Source: Balneolaceae bacterium (GTDB lineage Bacteria; Bacteroidota; Rhodothermia; Balneolales; Balneolaceae). Taken from it: DNA of 64,000 nucleotides. The DNA is taken from the NCBI GenBank assembly GCA_017795005.1, contig CP051242.1:2256976-2320975 (forward strand). The letters are read 5' to 3'. Below the pieces are notes generated by a model. It saw only the letters and a list, made by a program, of their open reading frames with translations. It was not told the origin of the DNA and ran no database searches. Shown piece by piece: positions 1 through 7,555 of the stretch; within the stretch, counting starts at the first letter, position 1, and each line of letters starts with the position of its first letter. Position numbers and translations under genes: made by a program.

Positions 1-438
1 AATTTCTTTAATTACCTCTTTCATTCTTTTGTTGGTAGAATCCTCAATTAGAAGGTTTAGAATTTCATCAAAGGTTAGTTGTTGCCGTAATAAATCAGCA
101 CACATTCTAATAAATGAAACGACTTCATCCATGGGGACTCCACCTTTAAAATCGAACCATTTTTTGTTGATACTAACAACCTGATATCCAAGCTTTACAA
201 GTGCTCTTTCTAACTCTTCTTTATTGTAAGCCTCTTGCTCTCCATTAACCGGTTTTTTTCCTGCTCTTTTAACTTTATATAAATAAACAGATTTCTGGTC
301 TATAGATTGAACTTTTAAACCATTACTTTTTGATAGTCTGTCTACTTTATTCTGAGCTTCTTTTTTATTATCAGCTTCAAATTCGGTTTGAACTGTTTTT
401 CCAGCTTTAGATACTGCTTTTAATCGAAACTGAGCCAT
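1..438 (-). CDS. Type II secretion/type IV pilus inner-membrane platform protein, GspF/PilC family (3' end beyond window)
   Basis: The first 146 residues are visible; the gene runs off the left edge. It starts MAQFRLKAVSKAGKTVQ, the usual opening of PilC/GspF proteins, and from about residue 100 enters the first T2SSF helical domain (VVSFIRMCADLLRQQLTF). The family forms the cytoplasmic-membrane platform that couples the assembly ATPase to pilin polymerisation. The N-terminal module (KA-x-G-x-x-V-x-x-E-x-EA) appears twice in tandem, at about residues 3-46 and 50-92; most GspF proteins have one copy. ATG at 436-438. It lies 27 bp downstream of a pilin-like gene on the same strand, which supports a shared assembly locus. 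The transmembrane helices are outside the window. Confidence 0.8.
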   Translation of the reverse strand, partial: MAQFRLKAVSKAGKTVQTEFEADNKKEAQNKVDRLSKSNGLKVQSIDQKSVYLYKVKRAGKKPVNGEQEAYNKEELERALVKLGYQVVSINKKWFDFKGGVPMDEVVSFIRMCADLLRQQLTFDEILNLLIEDSTNKRMKEVIKEI

Positions 439-465
439 TTTTAAATATTTGGGTTATAAGCTTAT

Positions 466-831
466 TTATTCCCATTCAACTCGATTACTATAAACAACTA
501 ATACGAGATCGTCAAGATCACTTTTGGGGCTGGCAGTGATCTTAAAATATTCAACAGCTCGTTCAGAAATTTCGAATGTACTAACAACAGAAGCAGTATC
601 AAGTTGAATATCAACCATTGAAATTGAAGCAAAAGATTTTCCTCCGCCACCCAAGGCAGTAGGCTTTCCATAATAAAGTTGACCAAATGAAGCTGCTTCT
701 AAAACTTCTTGTCGAATAATGTCTTTGTATGACTCATCTCTGAAATTTTCAAAGAGAACAAGCCCAACAATGGATGAAATACCAACAATTATCGACACTA
801 ACACAATAAGAAGTAGTTGTTGTTGTCCCAT
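466..831 (-). CDS. Pilin-like protein with Met-Gly leader (minor/pseudopilin candidate)
   Basis: A 121-residue protein starting MGQQQLLLIVLVSIIVGI: a two-residue Met-Gly leader, a short polar Gln patch, then one long hydrophobic helix (about residues 6-28) and a soluble C-terminal domain. This resembles a type IV pilin whose prepilin leader has shrunk to MG, with Gly at the -1 position. It shares its N-terminus and a GGGGKSFA loop (about residues 57-64) with the neighbouring 148-residue protein, so the two are paralogues. It sits between that gene and the GspF-type gene, which fits a minor pilin. Processing by a prepilin peptidase is inferred. No known pilin family is recognised in the C-terminal half. 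Confidence 0.65.
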   Translation of the reverse strand: MGQQQLLLIVLVSIIVGISSIVGLVLFENFRDESYKDIIRQEVLEAASFGQLYYGKPTALGGGGKSFASISMVDIQLDTASVVSTFEISERAVEYFKITASPKSDLDDLVLVVYSNRVEWE

Positions 832-847
832 CTTGAAATAATTTTAA

Positions 848-882
848 ATAAAAAAAAAGCTTCCCATTAAACTGGGAAGCTT
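848..882 (-). terminator. Intrinsic terminator after the major pilin-like gene
   Basis: Perfect 10-bp stem AAGCTTCCCA / TGGGAAGCTT with a 6-nt loop (857-882), followed on the minus strand by an unbroken T tract (848-858). It lies between the two pilin-like genes, so partial read-through would give more major than minor pilin and GspF transcript. The stoichiometric effect is inferred. Confidence 0.85.
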
Positions 883-902
883 AAGTTTCTTAGATAATAA
901 GA

Positions 903-1349
903 TTAGTTATTATCTGTGAAAGAAGTACTACCTGGGGTAATATCAGCAGCAATCGTAGTTGCACCTAAAGTAGCAGTAGAAGTAAGAGATACGTCTCCTA
1001 CAATACGGCTAGCTGGGTGAGCAGTAACTGTAAATTGTCCTGCAGCCTGACCACTAATTACATAACGTCCGTTTGCATTAAATGCGTTTGTACCAGCAGC
1101 ATCAATAGTATCAGCTGCGAAAGCAATATTATTGAAAGTAATTGCTGCAAAGCTATTACCACCACCACCTAACATAGAAGGCTTGATGTAGTACCCTTGT
1201 GCAGATGCAGCAATAGAAGCGATATCGTTTCTTACTGCGTCCAAGTTAGCAGAGTCTGCAGAACTTGAAAAAGTATTGATAGCAACTACAGTTGCAATAC
1301 CAACGATGATTGTTACTAGAATTACGAGAAGTAATTGTTGTTGACCCAT
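903..1349 (-). CDS. Pilin-like protein with Met-Gly leader (major pilin candidate)
   Basis: 148 residues starting MGQQQLLLVILVTIIVGIATV. It has the same MG leader, QQQ patch and long hydrophobic helix as its neighbour, then a Gly/Ala/Thr/Asn-rich domain with a GGGGNSFA loop at about residues 62-69. A strong Shine-Dalgarno sequence (AGGAG) lies 6 nt before the ATG, and a dedicated intrinsic terminator follows; both suggest high expression, as for a major pilin. The protein ends FTDNN with few charged residues, typical of a surface polymer subunit. It could instead be the major pseudopilin of a type II secretion system. The pilus assignment rests on the N-terminus and the adjacent GspF-type gene. 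Confidence 0.65.
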   Translation of the reverse strand: MGQQQLLLVILVTIIVGIATVVAINTFSSSADSANLDAVRNDIASIAASAQGYYIKPSMLGGGGNSFAAITFNNIAFAADTIDAAGTNAFNANGRYVISGQAAGQFTVTAHPASRIVGDVSLTSTATLGATTIAADITPGSTSFTDNN

Positions 1350-1580
1350 GATGATCTCCTAGGTTTTGTTTTTTGTTTTGATTTGTACAAAGTTCTTAAA
1401 TCGTAGTTAGAAAGAAAATTAGAATCTTCTTAGCCGATATTTTAATATTAAGAGTCTTTAATGTAAATGATGTTACAATCTAACAAATATGTAAAAAAAA
1501 ATGTCAATTAATTATTTGTAGTAATTAAATAATACTATACTCTAATTCAAAATATCAGAAAAGACTAAAAATACTGATAG

Positions 1581-2810
1581 ATGGCTCCTTCGGGAAAGGT
1601 AAATCCTTACTATATAATTTTTTCTTTATGGCTTCTGGTTTTCGCTGCTAGTAGCCAGGTAATGATCATCTCCCCCATCCTCCCTAAAATCGGCGCTGAA
1701 TTAAACACTTCCGAAAGTTTGTTAGGTTATTTAGTTACCGTTTATGCAACTATGATTGGGGTTTTTGCAATCATTATGGGACCACTTTCCGATAAAATTG
1801 GGAGAAGAAAGATTTTGCTAATTGGAAGTTCGGGTATGACAATAGCCTTATTACTGCATAGTATGGCAAATAGTTTTACCTCATTATTGATCCTTAGAGC
1901 ATTCGCCGGAATGGCTGGTGGTGTTTTAAGTGGATCTGCAGTTTCCTACGTTGGCGATTACTTTCCATATGAAAAAAGAGGTTGGGCGAATGGATGGATT
2001 ATGAGCGGAATAGCTATGGGACAAATTTTAGGTATCCCATTGGGGACATTCTTAGCAGAAATCTATGGCTTTAAATTTCCATTCATAGTTTTTGGTGGAA
2101 TAATGGCATTTACTTCTGTTTTAATTTTTTTCAAGCTACCCCAGCCTGATGTTGAATTTCAAGTATCAAAAATCACTCTAAAAAATACATTTATAAAATA
2201 CGGCGATTTACTCAAACAGACAGATATAAGGGCTGTAGCTTTTTCTTATTTACTCATGTTCCTGAGCCTTTCTATTTTTTTAATTTACCTTCCTGCATGG
2301 CTGACTAAGCAATTTGGAGTAAGCCTCTCTGAAATTGGTTGGTTATTCTTTGCAGGAGGAATAGTTAATGCAATAACCGGCCCTAATGCAGGAAAGTTAT
2401 CTGATCGAATAGGTAGAAAAAATATGATCATTTTTTCATGTATCGGATTAGCTTTACTTATGGCTTTAACAACATATGTAATTAGTTCTTTCTGGGTAGC
2501 ATTTGTGGTATTCCCGGTTGCCATGTTGTTAATTGCAATGCGTATCAGTCCATTTCAAGCACTTTCCTCCGAGTTAGTAAAATCAAATAATCGAGGAACC
2601 TTAATGAGTCTTTTAGTTGCAATAGGTAATGTTGGGGCTGGGCTTGCTGGGTCTATCTCTGGACCTTTATTTGAGCAGTATGGCTACATCAGCAATACCT
2701 TATTTGGAACATTTACCATTGTTCTTACTGCTTATATCGTCTGGAAATTTGTTCCAGAACCAGAATTGAATACATCTAAAATAGAAGATTCTTTGGAAGT
2801 AGCTGAATAA
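1581..2810 (+). CDS. Major facilitator superfamily transporter
   Basis: 409-residue membrane protein with about 12 hydrophobic segments. MFS motif A is clear in the loop after TM2 (GPLSDKIGRRK, residues 67-77) and recurs after TM8 (GKLSDRIGRK, about residue 277), marking the two six-helix halves. A proline/glycine-rich motif C-like stretch follows TM4. The family moves small solutes or drugs across the inner membrane with proton exchange; the substrate cannot be told from sequence. It is divergent from the pilin-like genes across a 230-bp AT-rich gap. ATG start with no strong Shine-Dalgarno sequence. Confidence 0.85.
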   Translation: MAPSGKVNPYYIIFSLWLLVFAASSQVMIISPILPKIGAELNTSESLLGYLVTVYATMIGVFAIIMGPLSDKIGRRKILLIGSSGMTIALLLHSMANSFTSLLILRAFAGMAGGVLSGSAVSYVGDYFPYEKRGWANGWIMSGIAMGQILGIPLGTFLAEIYGFKFPFIVFGGIMAFTSVLIFFKLPQPDVEFQVSKITLKNTFIKYGDLLKQTDIRAVAFSYLLMFLSLSIFLIYLPAWLTKQFGVSLSEIGWLFFAGGIVNAITGPNAGKLSDRIGRKNMIIFSCIGLALLMALTTYVISSFWVAFVVFPVAMLLIAMRISPFQALSSELVKSNNRGTLMSLLVAIGNVGAGLAGSISGPLFEQYGYISNTLFGTFTIVLTAYIVWKFVPEPELNTSKIEDSLEVAE

Positions 2811-2890
2811 AAAGTCTATTTTCCTGTAAATATCATCTCTTATTACATTGTAACGTTATGAGTTCATTACCCTCTCTTAAAGGAAAAAAA

Positions 2891-4324
2891 ATGAAACGAG
2901 TACATTTATTCTTTCTCTCCTCAATTTTTTTAATCATTGCATGTCAACCCAGTGACGATGACTTTGTAACAATTCAAGGACAAGTTACCGACGATCGTTC
3001 TGGAGTTGGACTTTCTGGGGCAGCTCTAATAATTACCTCGCCAGATGAACTTTCGGGTAATTTTGCAAGTGCAGATTCATCAGGTAACTACTCTTTTGGA
3101 AGTATTGATATTACTGAAGCTACAGATGTTAGTATTAGAGCCACACAAACTGGATATGATTCCGATACTCGTACTATTACTGTAGTCCCTGGTCAGTCTT
3201 TTACACTAAATTTTGAACTTTCTGAAGAAGGCTCCGGAGAAGAAGGTGGTGATGATGGAGGCGGTCAGGTAGTTGAAGGAGAACCCGGTATACCTGCTGC
3301 AATTGTACTAACAGAAGTAAGTGAAACCGCAATAAATATTCGACAAACCGGAGGGACTGTAAATACTACGTTCAGTTTTATTGTTCAGGATTCCTCAGGA
3401 CGAAATATGAATGAAGATACTCCAACTGAAGTAAATTTCGAGATTATTAAGGGACCAAATGGCGGAGAAGCGGTTGTTCCTGAACGGGTGGAAACAAATG
3501 AAGATGGAGAAGTTGTATCTAATTTATTTAGTGGAGATTCAGCAGGAGTTGTTCGTTTAGAAGCTTATATCATTCGCGATGATGGTGTAAGAATAGCTTC
3601 CTCTCCTATCCTTATCGCAATTAACGGTGGATTTCCTGCGGCAGACAGATTCTTTGTTGCACCAATCAATTTTAATGTTGAAGGTTTTGGACTGATCGAT
3701 CCAAGTATTCAATATGCGATTACTGCCAGTGTTGGGGATAGATATGGGAACCCTGTGAAAGTAGGGACAGCAGTTGATTTCAGAACAGAAGCCGGAAGAA
3801 TAGATGGTTCATCTATTACCAATGATAGAGGTTTTGCAGCTGTACAACTTAGTCCGGATGGGAGTAGACCAGGGTTAGGAACTGCTGAAGTTGGATTCTT
3901 TACAGTTACTGCTAAAACTGTAGATGAAGACAATGAGTTTATTGAAAGAGATATAACTATGTTATTCACGACAAGGACAGCAAATATTACATTCACTTCA
4001 GGTAATTTTGATATACCAGCTGATGGCGCAGATAATGTTACATTTACAGTAACGGATCAAAACGGTTACCCAATGGCGGCTGGTACAACAATATCCGTTA
4101 CCTCTCAAGGTGATATAGGGGTTACTGGAGATGCAGATATAGAACTTGGTGATTTTTTTACTGGAGGTGCTGGAATCACAAATTTCACAGTAACGGTACA
4201 AGATCTTGATGATATTAACAGTACTTCTCAAAGCGCTTCAGTTACTGTTACTGTAACAACGCCTGCTGGTAACGTCACTAGTGCCACTCTTACTGGTACT
4301 CGACAGAAAGTAATCGGAAATTAA
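2891..4324 (+). CDS. Surface lipoprotein with carboxypeptidase-regulatory-like and bacterial Ig-like repeats
   Basis: 477 residues from the ATG at 2891, preferred because an AAAGGA sequence precedes it and it gives a clean SpII signal (MKRVHLFFLSSIFLIIAC, Cys18). An upstream in-frame ATG at 2858 would bury the signal. About residues 25-105 resemble a carboxypeptidase regulatory-like beta domain (GQVTDDRSGVGLSGA). After an acidic Glu/Gly/Asp linker come three or so invasin/Big_1-like beta-sandwich repeats (about 140-245, 255-365 and 370-475) with DRYGNPV and DQNGYPM motifs. Such proteins usually sit on the outer membrane or are exported for adhesion. A terminator follows at once, so it is probably the last gene of its unit. 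Confidence 0.75.
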   Translation: MKRVHLFFLSSIFLIIACQPSDDDFVTIQGQVTDDRSGVGLSGAALIITSPDELSGNFASADSSGNYSFGSIDITEATDVSIRATQTGYDSDTRTITVVPGQSFTLNFELSEEGSGEEGGDDGGGQVVEGEPGIPAAIVLTEVSETAINIRQTGGTVNTTFSFIVQDSSGRNMNEDTPTEVNFEIIKGPNGGEAVVPERVETNEDGEVVSNLFSGDSAGVVRLEAYIIRDDGVRIASSPILIAINGGFPAADRFFVAPINFNVEGFGLIDPSIQYAITASVGDRYGNPVKVGTAVDFRTEAGRIDGSSITNDRGFAAVQLSPDGSRPGLGTAEVGFFTVTAKTVDEDNEFIERDITMLFTTRTANITFTSGNFDIPADGADNVTFTVTDQNGYPMAAGTTISVTSQGDIGVTGDADIELGDFFTGGAGITNFTVTVQDLDDINSTSQSASVTVTVTTPAGNVTSATLTGTRQKVIGN

Positions 4325-4328
4325 ATTC

Positions 4329-4353
4329 AAAGCCGCTTAAACGCGGCTTTTTT
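4329..4353 (+). terminator. Intrinsic terminator after the Ig-like lipoprotein gene
   Basis: 8-bp stem AAAGCCGC / GCGGCTTT with loop TTAAAC, running into TTTTTTG, 4 bp after the stop codon. Confidence 0.85.
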
Positions 4354-4425
4354 GTTTACCAAAAGATCACCTATTCCTTGAGAAAAATCTCCTTATAATT
4401 GGGGTTCTGAATTTTATTACATCAT

Positions 4426-5829
4426 ATGCAGGCGGAAAAAAAAACTCCATCACTATTGAGTGATATAAAATCATCTATCACAGGTACAGAACAGGACTTC
4501 ACAGAAGGTAAATTAGGAAGAGCAATACTCCTCCTCTCTATTCCTATGGTTTTAGAAATGTCTTTGGAATCTATATTTGCTGTTGCAGATATATTCTTTG
4601 TATCCAAATTAGGTCCTCAAGCAGTGGCTACTGTCGGTATTACAGAGTCTTTAATTACGATAGTATATGCTATAGCCATTGGTCTTGCTATGGCAACTAC
4701 TGCCGTTGTATCAAGAAGAATCGGTGAAAAAGATCATGAAGGTGCTGCAAAAGCTTCCGTTCAGGCAATCATTGTAGCTTTTATTGCTTCTCTGCCGATT
4801 GCTCTGATTGGAATTTTCTTCTCATCTGAACTTCTAGGCTTTATGGGGGCTGAGGAAGTGATCATTTCTGAGTATTCAAATTATACAAGTATAATGATTG
4901 GCTTCAATGTGGTGATTATGCTACTCTTTGTAATTAACGCCATCTTTAGGGGAGCAGGAGACGCCTCAATCTCAATGAGAGTATTATGGTTGGCAAATGG
5001 ATTAAATATCGTTCTAGACCCGATACTAATTTTTGGATGGTGGATTTTTCCTGAATTGGGAATCAAAGGTGCTGCGTTAGCAACTGTGATCGGCAGAGGA
5101 ACTGGAGTACTTTTCCAACTCTACATTCTGATTGGTGATTCATCACGTATTAAAATTTTAAAATCTCATTTGGTAATTCAGTGGGATATAATCAAAAATC
5201 TTATAAGAGTATCAATAGGAGGAATTTTTCAATGGATCATCGCTACATCGAGCTGGGTGATACTGGTTAAAATTCTAAGCTCATATGGAAGTATTGTTGT
5301 AGCAGGCTATACTATTGCAATCAGGATTTTCATTTTCTCTATTTTACCTTCTTGGGGAATGAGTAATGCTGCAGCCACTCTGGTGGGTCAAAATTTAGGA
5401 GCAAATAAACCTTCAAGAGCTGAAAAATCTGTGTGGACAGTTTCTGGTATCAATATGGTTTTCCTGGGAATAGTTGGGATATTATTTTACACTTTTGCCG
5501 ACTTTTTAATGCAGCTTTTTACAGGTGATCAACAAGTAATTGAGGTCGGTGCAAAATGCCTTCAGATTATTAGTTATGGATATCTGGCCTACGCATTTGG
5601 TATGGTAGTGATACAAGCCTTTAATGGTGCAGGAGATACAAAAACACCAACAATTATTAATTTCATATGCTTTTGGTTGGTTGAAATTCCACTAGCATAT
5701 TTTCTAGCTAAAGAGTTAGGTTGGGCTCAGGAAGGTGTTTTTTATTCTATTGTAATAGCTGAAACACTTTTAGGAATTATAGGTTTAATTTTATTTAAAC
5801 AAGGTAAATGGAAAGAAACGAAAGTATAG
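4426..5829 (+). CDS. MATE family efflux transporter
   Basis: 467 residues, about 12 hydrophobic helices. The MATE opening is clear (TEGKLGRAILLLSIPMVLEM, then ADIFFVSKLG), and it recurs in the second half around GGIFQWIIA and NAAATLVGQNLGA. GAGDASISMR and NGAGDTKTPT are the paired MATE signature loops at the ends of the halves. The family exports cationic drugs and metabolites by Na+ or H+ antiport. The gene ends 1 bp before the SUI1-family gene, so the two are probably cotranscribed; no functional link is known to me. Confidence 0.9.
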   Translation: MQAEKKTPSLLSDIKSSITGTEQDFTEGKLGRAILLLSIPMVLEMSLESIFAVADIFFVSKLGPQAVATVGITESLITIVYAIAIGLAMATTAVVSRRIGEKDHEGAAKASVQAIIVAFIASLPIALIGIFFSSELLGFMGAEEVIISEYSNYTSIMIGFNVVIMLLFVINAIFRGAGDASISMRVLWLANGLNIVLDPILIFGWWIFPELGIKGAALATVIGRGTGVLFQLYILIGDSSRIKILKSHLVIQWDIIKNLIRVSIGGIFQWIIATSSWVILVKILSSYGSIVVAGYTIAIRIFIFSILPSWGMSNAAATLVGQNLGANKPSRAEKSVWTVSGINMVFLGIVGILFYTFADFLMQLFTGDQQVIEVGAKCLQIISYGYLAYAFGMVVIQAFNGAGDTKTPTIINFICFWLVEIPLAYFLAKELGWAQEGVFYSIVIAETLLGIIGLILFKQGKWKETKV

Positions 5830-5830
5830 T

Positions 5831-6055
5831 ATGAAAGTAACTGTTACACTCGAGACCGGAGGAAGACGAGGAAAACAAGTTTCTGTAATTAAAGGAATCA
5901 CACATAACCCTCAGGTAATTGAGAAACTTGAAAAAAAATTAAAATCTCAACTAGGTACAGGCGGCACAACTAAGGGGAAAGTGATTGAAATACAAGGCAA
6001 TCATATTCCTAAGATCAAAAAAATACTTACTGATGAAGGTTACGAAGTTAAGTAA
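5831..6055 (+). CDS. Translation initiation factor eIF1/SUI1-family protein (YciH-like)
   Basis: 74 residues with the SUI1 fold signature: MKVTVTLETGGRRGKQVSVIKG, then an acidic/basic helix (VIEKLEKKLKSQLGTGGT), KGKVIEIQGNH and a C-terminal KKILTDEGYEV. Bacterial members (YciH) are eIF1-like and can affect start-codon fidelity in vitro, but their cellular role is poorly defined. It is a little shorter than E. coli YciH, lacking the N-terminal extension. It follows the MATE gene by 1 bp and meets the metallopeptidase-like gene tail to tail with 1 bp between stop codons. Confidence 0.8.
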   Translation: MKVTVTLETGGRRGKQVSVIKGITHNPQVIEKLEKKLKSQLGTGGTTKGKVIEIQGNHIPKIKKILTDEGYEVK

Positions 6056-6056
6056 A

Positions 6057-6548
6057 CTACAGCGAGACCTTGCTCTCCTGCTTCGGGTCTAAATCGTACA
6101 ATGACGAAGCCGTTGCCTGAATGGTTTTATACCACTCATTCCCAAACTTATCGTTAATGGAATAGAAGTCAGCAAAATCAGGCTTTCTTAAATTCATCTT
6201 CCATTCCTGAGTTTTTGATTTGAAAGTTGGATCAACATGTAAGAGCTCATGATAAATCATCATCTCTTTCGTTTTTGAATCCAGCATATCCCAAAGTTCG
6301 CCTGAAACTTCGATCAGGTAATCATTTCCAGAGTAATATTTAACCTCTCTGGTGGCTTTCATACACTTCGCAGCTTTCTGTTTTGAAATGTGTGGATATA
6401 CTAAGAAGTATCCAATCTCAGCAGGACCAAATTCGAGTTTGTAGTCTTTTATAACTTTTTTTGCTATCGCCTCAATTTCGGGCGATTCCATAAGTTGTTT
6501 GTCTGTTGATGTAACTTCTGTAGGACTTAGAAAATCGTTTTCCTGCAT
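6057..6548 (-). CDS. Putative metallopeptidase, HELLH zinc motif
   Basis: 163 residues. A zincin-type HExxH motif is visible as YHELLHVD (about residues 99-106), preceded by a conserved-looking KEMMI helix and the beta segment YLIEVSGELWDML. The layout resembles the short family of putative phage-type metallopeptidases that degrade or modify proteins in the cytoplasm. No signal peptide. It is the downstream member of a pair with the DUF4920 gene (18-bp gap), but nothing shows a shared function. No phage genes surround it, so a phage origin is not supported here. Enzymatic activity is inferred from the motif alone. Confidence 0.6.
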   Translation of the reverse strand: MQENDFLSPTEVTSTDKQLMESPEIEAIAKKVIKDYKLEFGPAEIGYFLVYPHISKQKAAKCMKATREVKYYSGNDYLIEVSGELWDMLDSKTKEMMIYHELLHVDPTFKSKTQEWKMNLRKPDFADFYSINDKFGNEWYKTIQATASSLYDLDPKQESKVSL

Positions 6549-6566
6549 GAACTATATAAACTGATA

Positions 6567-7061
6567 TTATTTTGTTTTTGGGACAACCACACTGGTTGCT
6601 ATAATTGAGTATTCTTTCTGCTCACCTGTAATGGTATCTGGATCTTTACCTGCATCTTCCGCATAGTGTTTAGCTTTCTCTTCACTCAAAGTAGCTACAC
6701 TAAAATCACCTATAAGAAGTACTTCTTTCCCCTGAGAATCCGTTGGGATAAAAAAGCCATAATCTTTAAAAGTAATTCTAGCTGTATAATCTCCATCCTG
6801 AGCAATAAAGAAGCATCCTTTTTTAGCGCATACTTCTGCAACCGATGTTTTTAGTACAACATGATTTGATTCACCTTCACTTTCAATAATACTTGAAAGG
6901 CTGACGGGAGTTAAAGAACGAACATCAACATCTTCTCCAAAAACTTCAAACATTGCTGTTTCCTGAACTGGTTCTGAGAGTCTGATTACTTCTGTGGTTG
7001 TCTGAGCAGAAACTAAAGTTGAAACTAAAAAAAGTGCGAGTGTTAAGAATAAATTTTTCAT
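6567..7061 (-). CDS. DUF4920 domain protein, exported
   Basis: 164 residues from the ATG at 7059-7061, chosen because it begins a clean Sec signal (MKNLFLTLALFLVSTLVSAQ). An upstream GTG (7094) would place 11 residues before it. The mature part matches the DUF4920 pattern seen in Bacteroidota: a VxEVCAKKGCFFI segment with two cysteines (about residues 78-83), then ITFKDYGFFIPTDSQGKEVLL. The paired cysteines and the buried FKDYGFF strand suggest an OB-like periplasmic fold. Function unknown. No obvious Shine-Dalgarno sequence. Confidence 0.75.
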   Translation of the reverse strand: MKNLFLTLALFLVSTLVSAQTTTEVIRLSEPVQETAMFEVFGEDVDVRSLTPVSLSSIIESEGESNHVVLKTSVAEVCAKKGCFFIAQDGDYTARITFKDYGFFIPTDSQGKEVLLIGDFSVATLSEEKAKHYAEDAGKDPDTITGEQKEYSIIATSVVVPKTK

Positions 7062-7165
7062 AGTATGAATTTTGTTAAACCCTAAGGTATGCACTTCCTG
7101 AACTTTATTCAGCTTGATATTTAAATTTCTTTTGTCCTGAGTAGTTTTTGTTCATAAACTTAGTC

Positions 7166-7555
7166 ATGAAAAGTATTTTAACTGTTTTAGGATCATTCCT
7201 TTTTAGTGTTTTTGTAGAAGGTTTTATTCGAGTAATAATCATCTTTTATCATAAAGAAGAATTTTCATTATTTGGAATTACGAATTTACCTGGTCTTTCC
7301 TGGGTCATAATTATCTTATTTACTATGTTGATTATAAGTTGGTTAGCAGGAATGCTCACTATTACTATTTCGGAATTTTCTCCAGTTAAACACTTAGTCT
7401 CACTAACCTTTTTGTTTATAGTTTGGAGACTATTTGAAGTTCTTCAAACTTATGAAACTGAACCTGTTTTGTATCATATTTCTATTGTTCTTATTTCTTT
7501 AACGGGAATCTATTTAGCCTTTTTAACGCATAAAAAAACCAATGCAACGAATTAA
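7166..7555 (+). CDS. Small integral membrane protein, unknown function
   Basis: 129 residues from the ATG at 7166; an upstream TTG at 7148 is also in frame but less likely. Four hydrophobic segments are visible (about residues 1-26, 43-65, 75-95 and 103-122) separated by short charged loops. No family recognised. Its last 14 bp overlap the start of the sialidase-like gene, suggesting translational coupling and a shared transcript. Confidence 0.6.
   Translation: MKSILTVLGSFLFSVFVEGFIRVIIIFYHKEEFSLFGITNLPGLSWVIIILFTMLIISWLAGMLTITISEFSPVKHLVSLTFLFIVWRLFEVLQTYETEPVLYHISIVLISLTGIYLAFLTHKKTNATN

Noticed and set aside
7062-7094. Upstream GTG start for the DUF4920 gene
   Set aside because: It would put a charged segment in front of a clean Sec signal and its AGGA sequence touches the GTG, too close to work as a ribosome-binding site.
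6057-7094. Prophage remnant
   Set aside because: Only one phage-type-like protein is present and both flanks are ordinary envelope or housekeeping genes.
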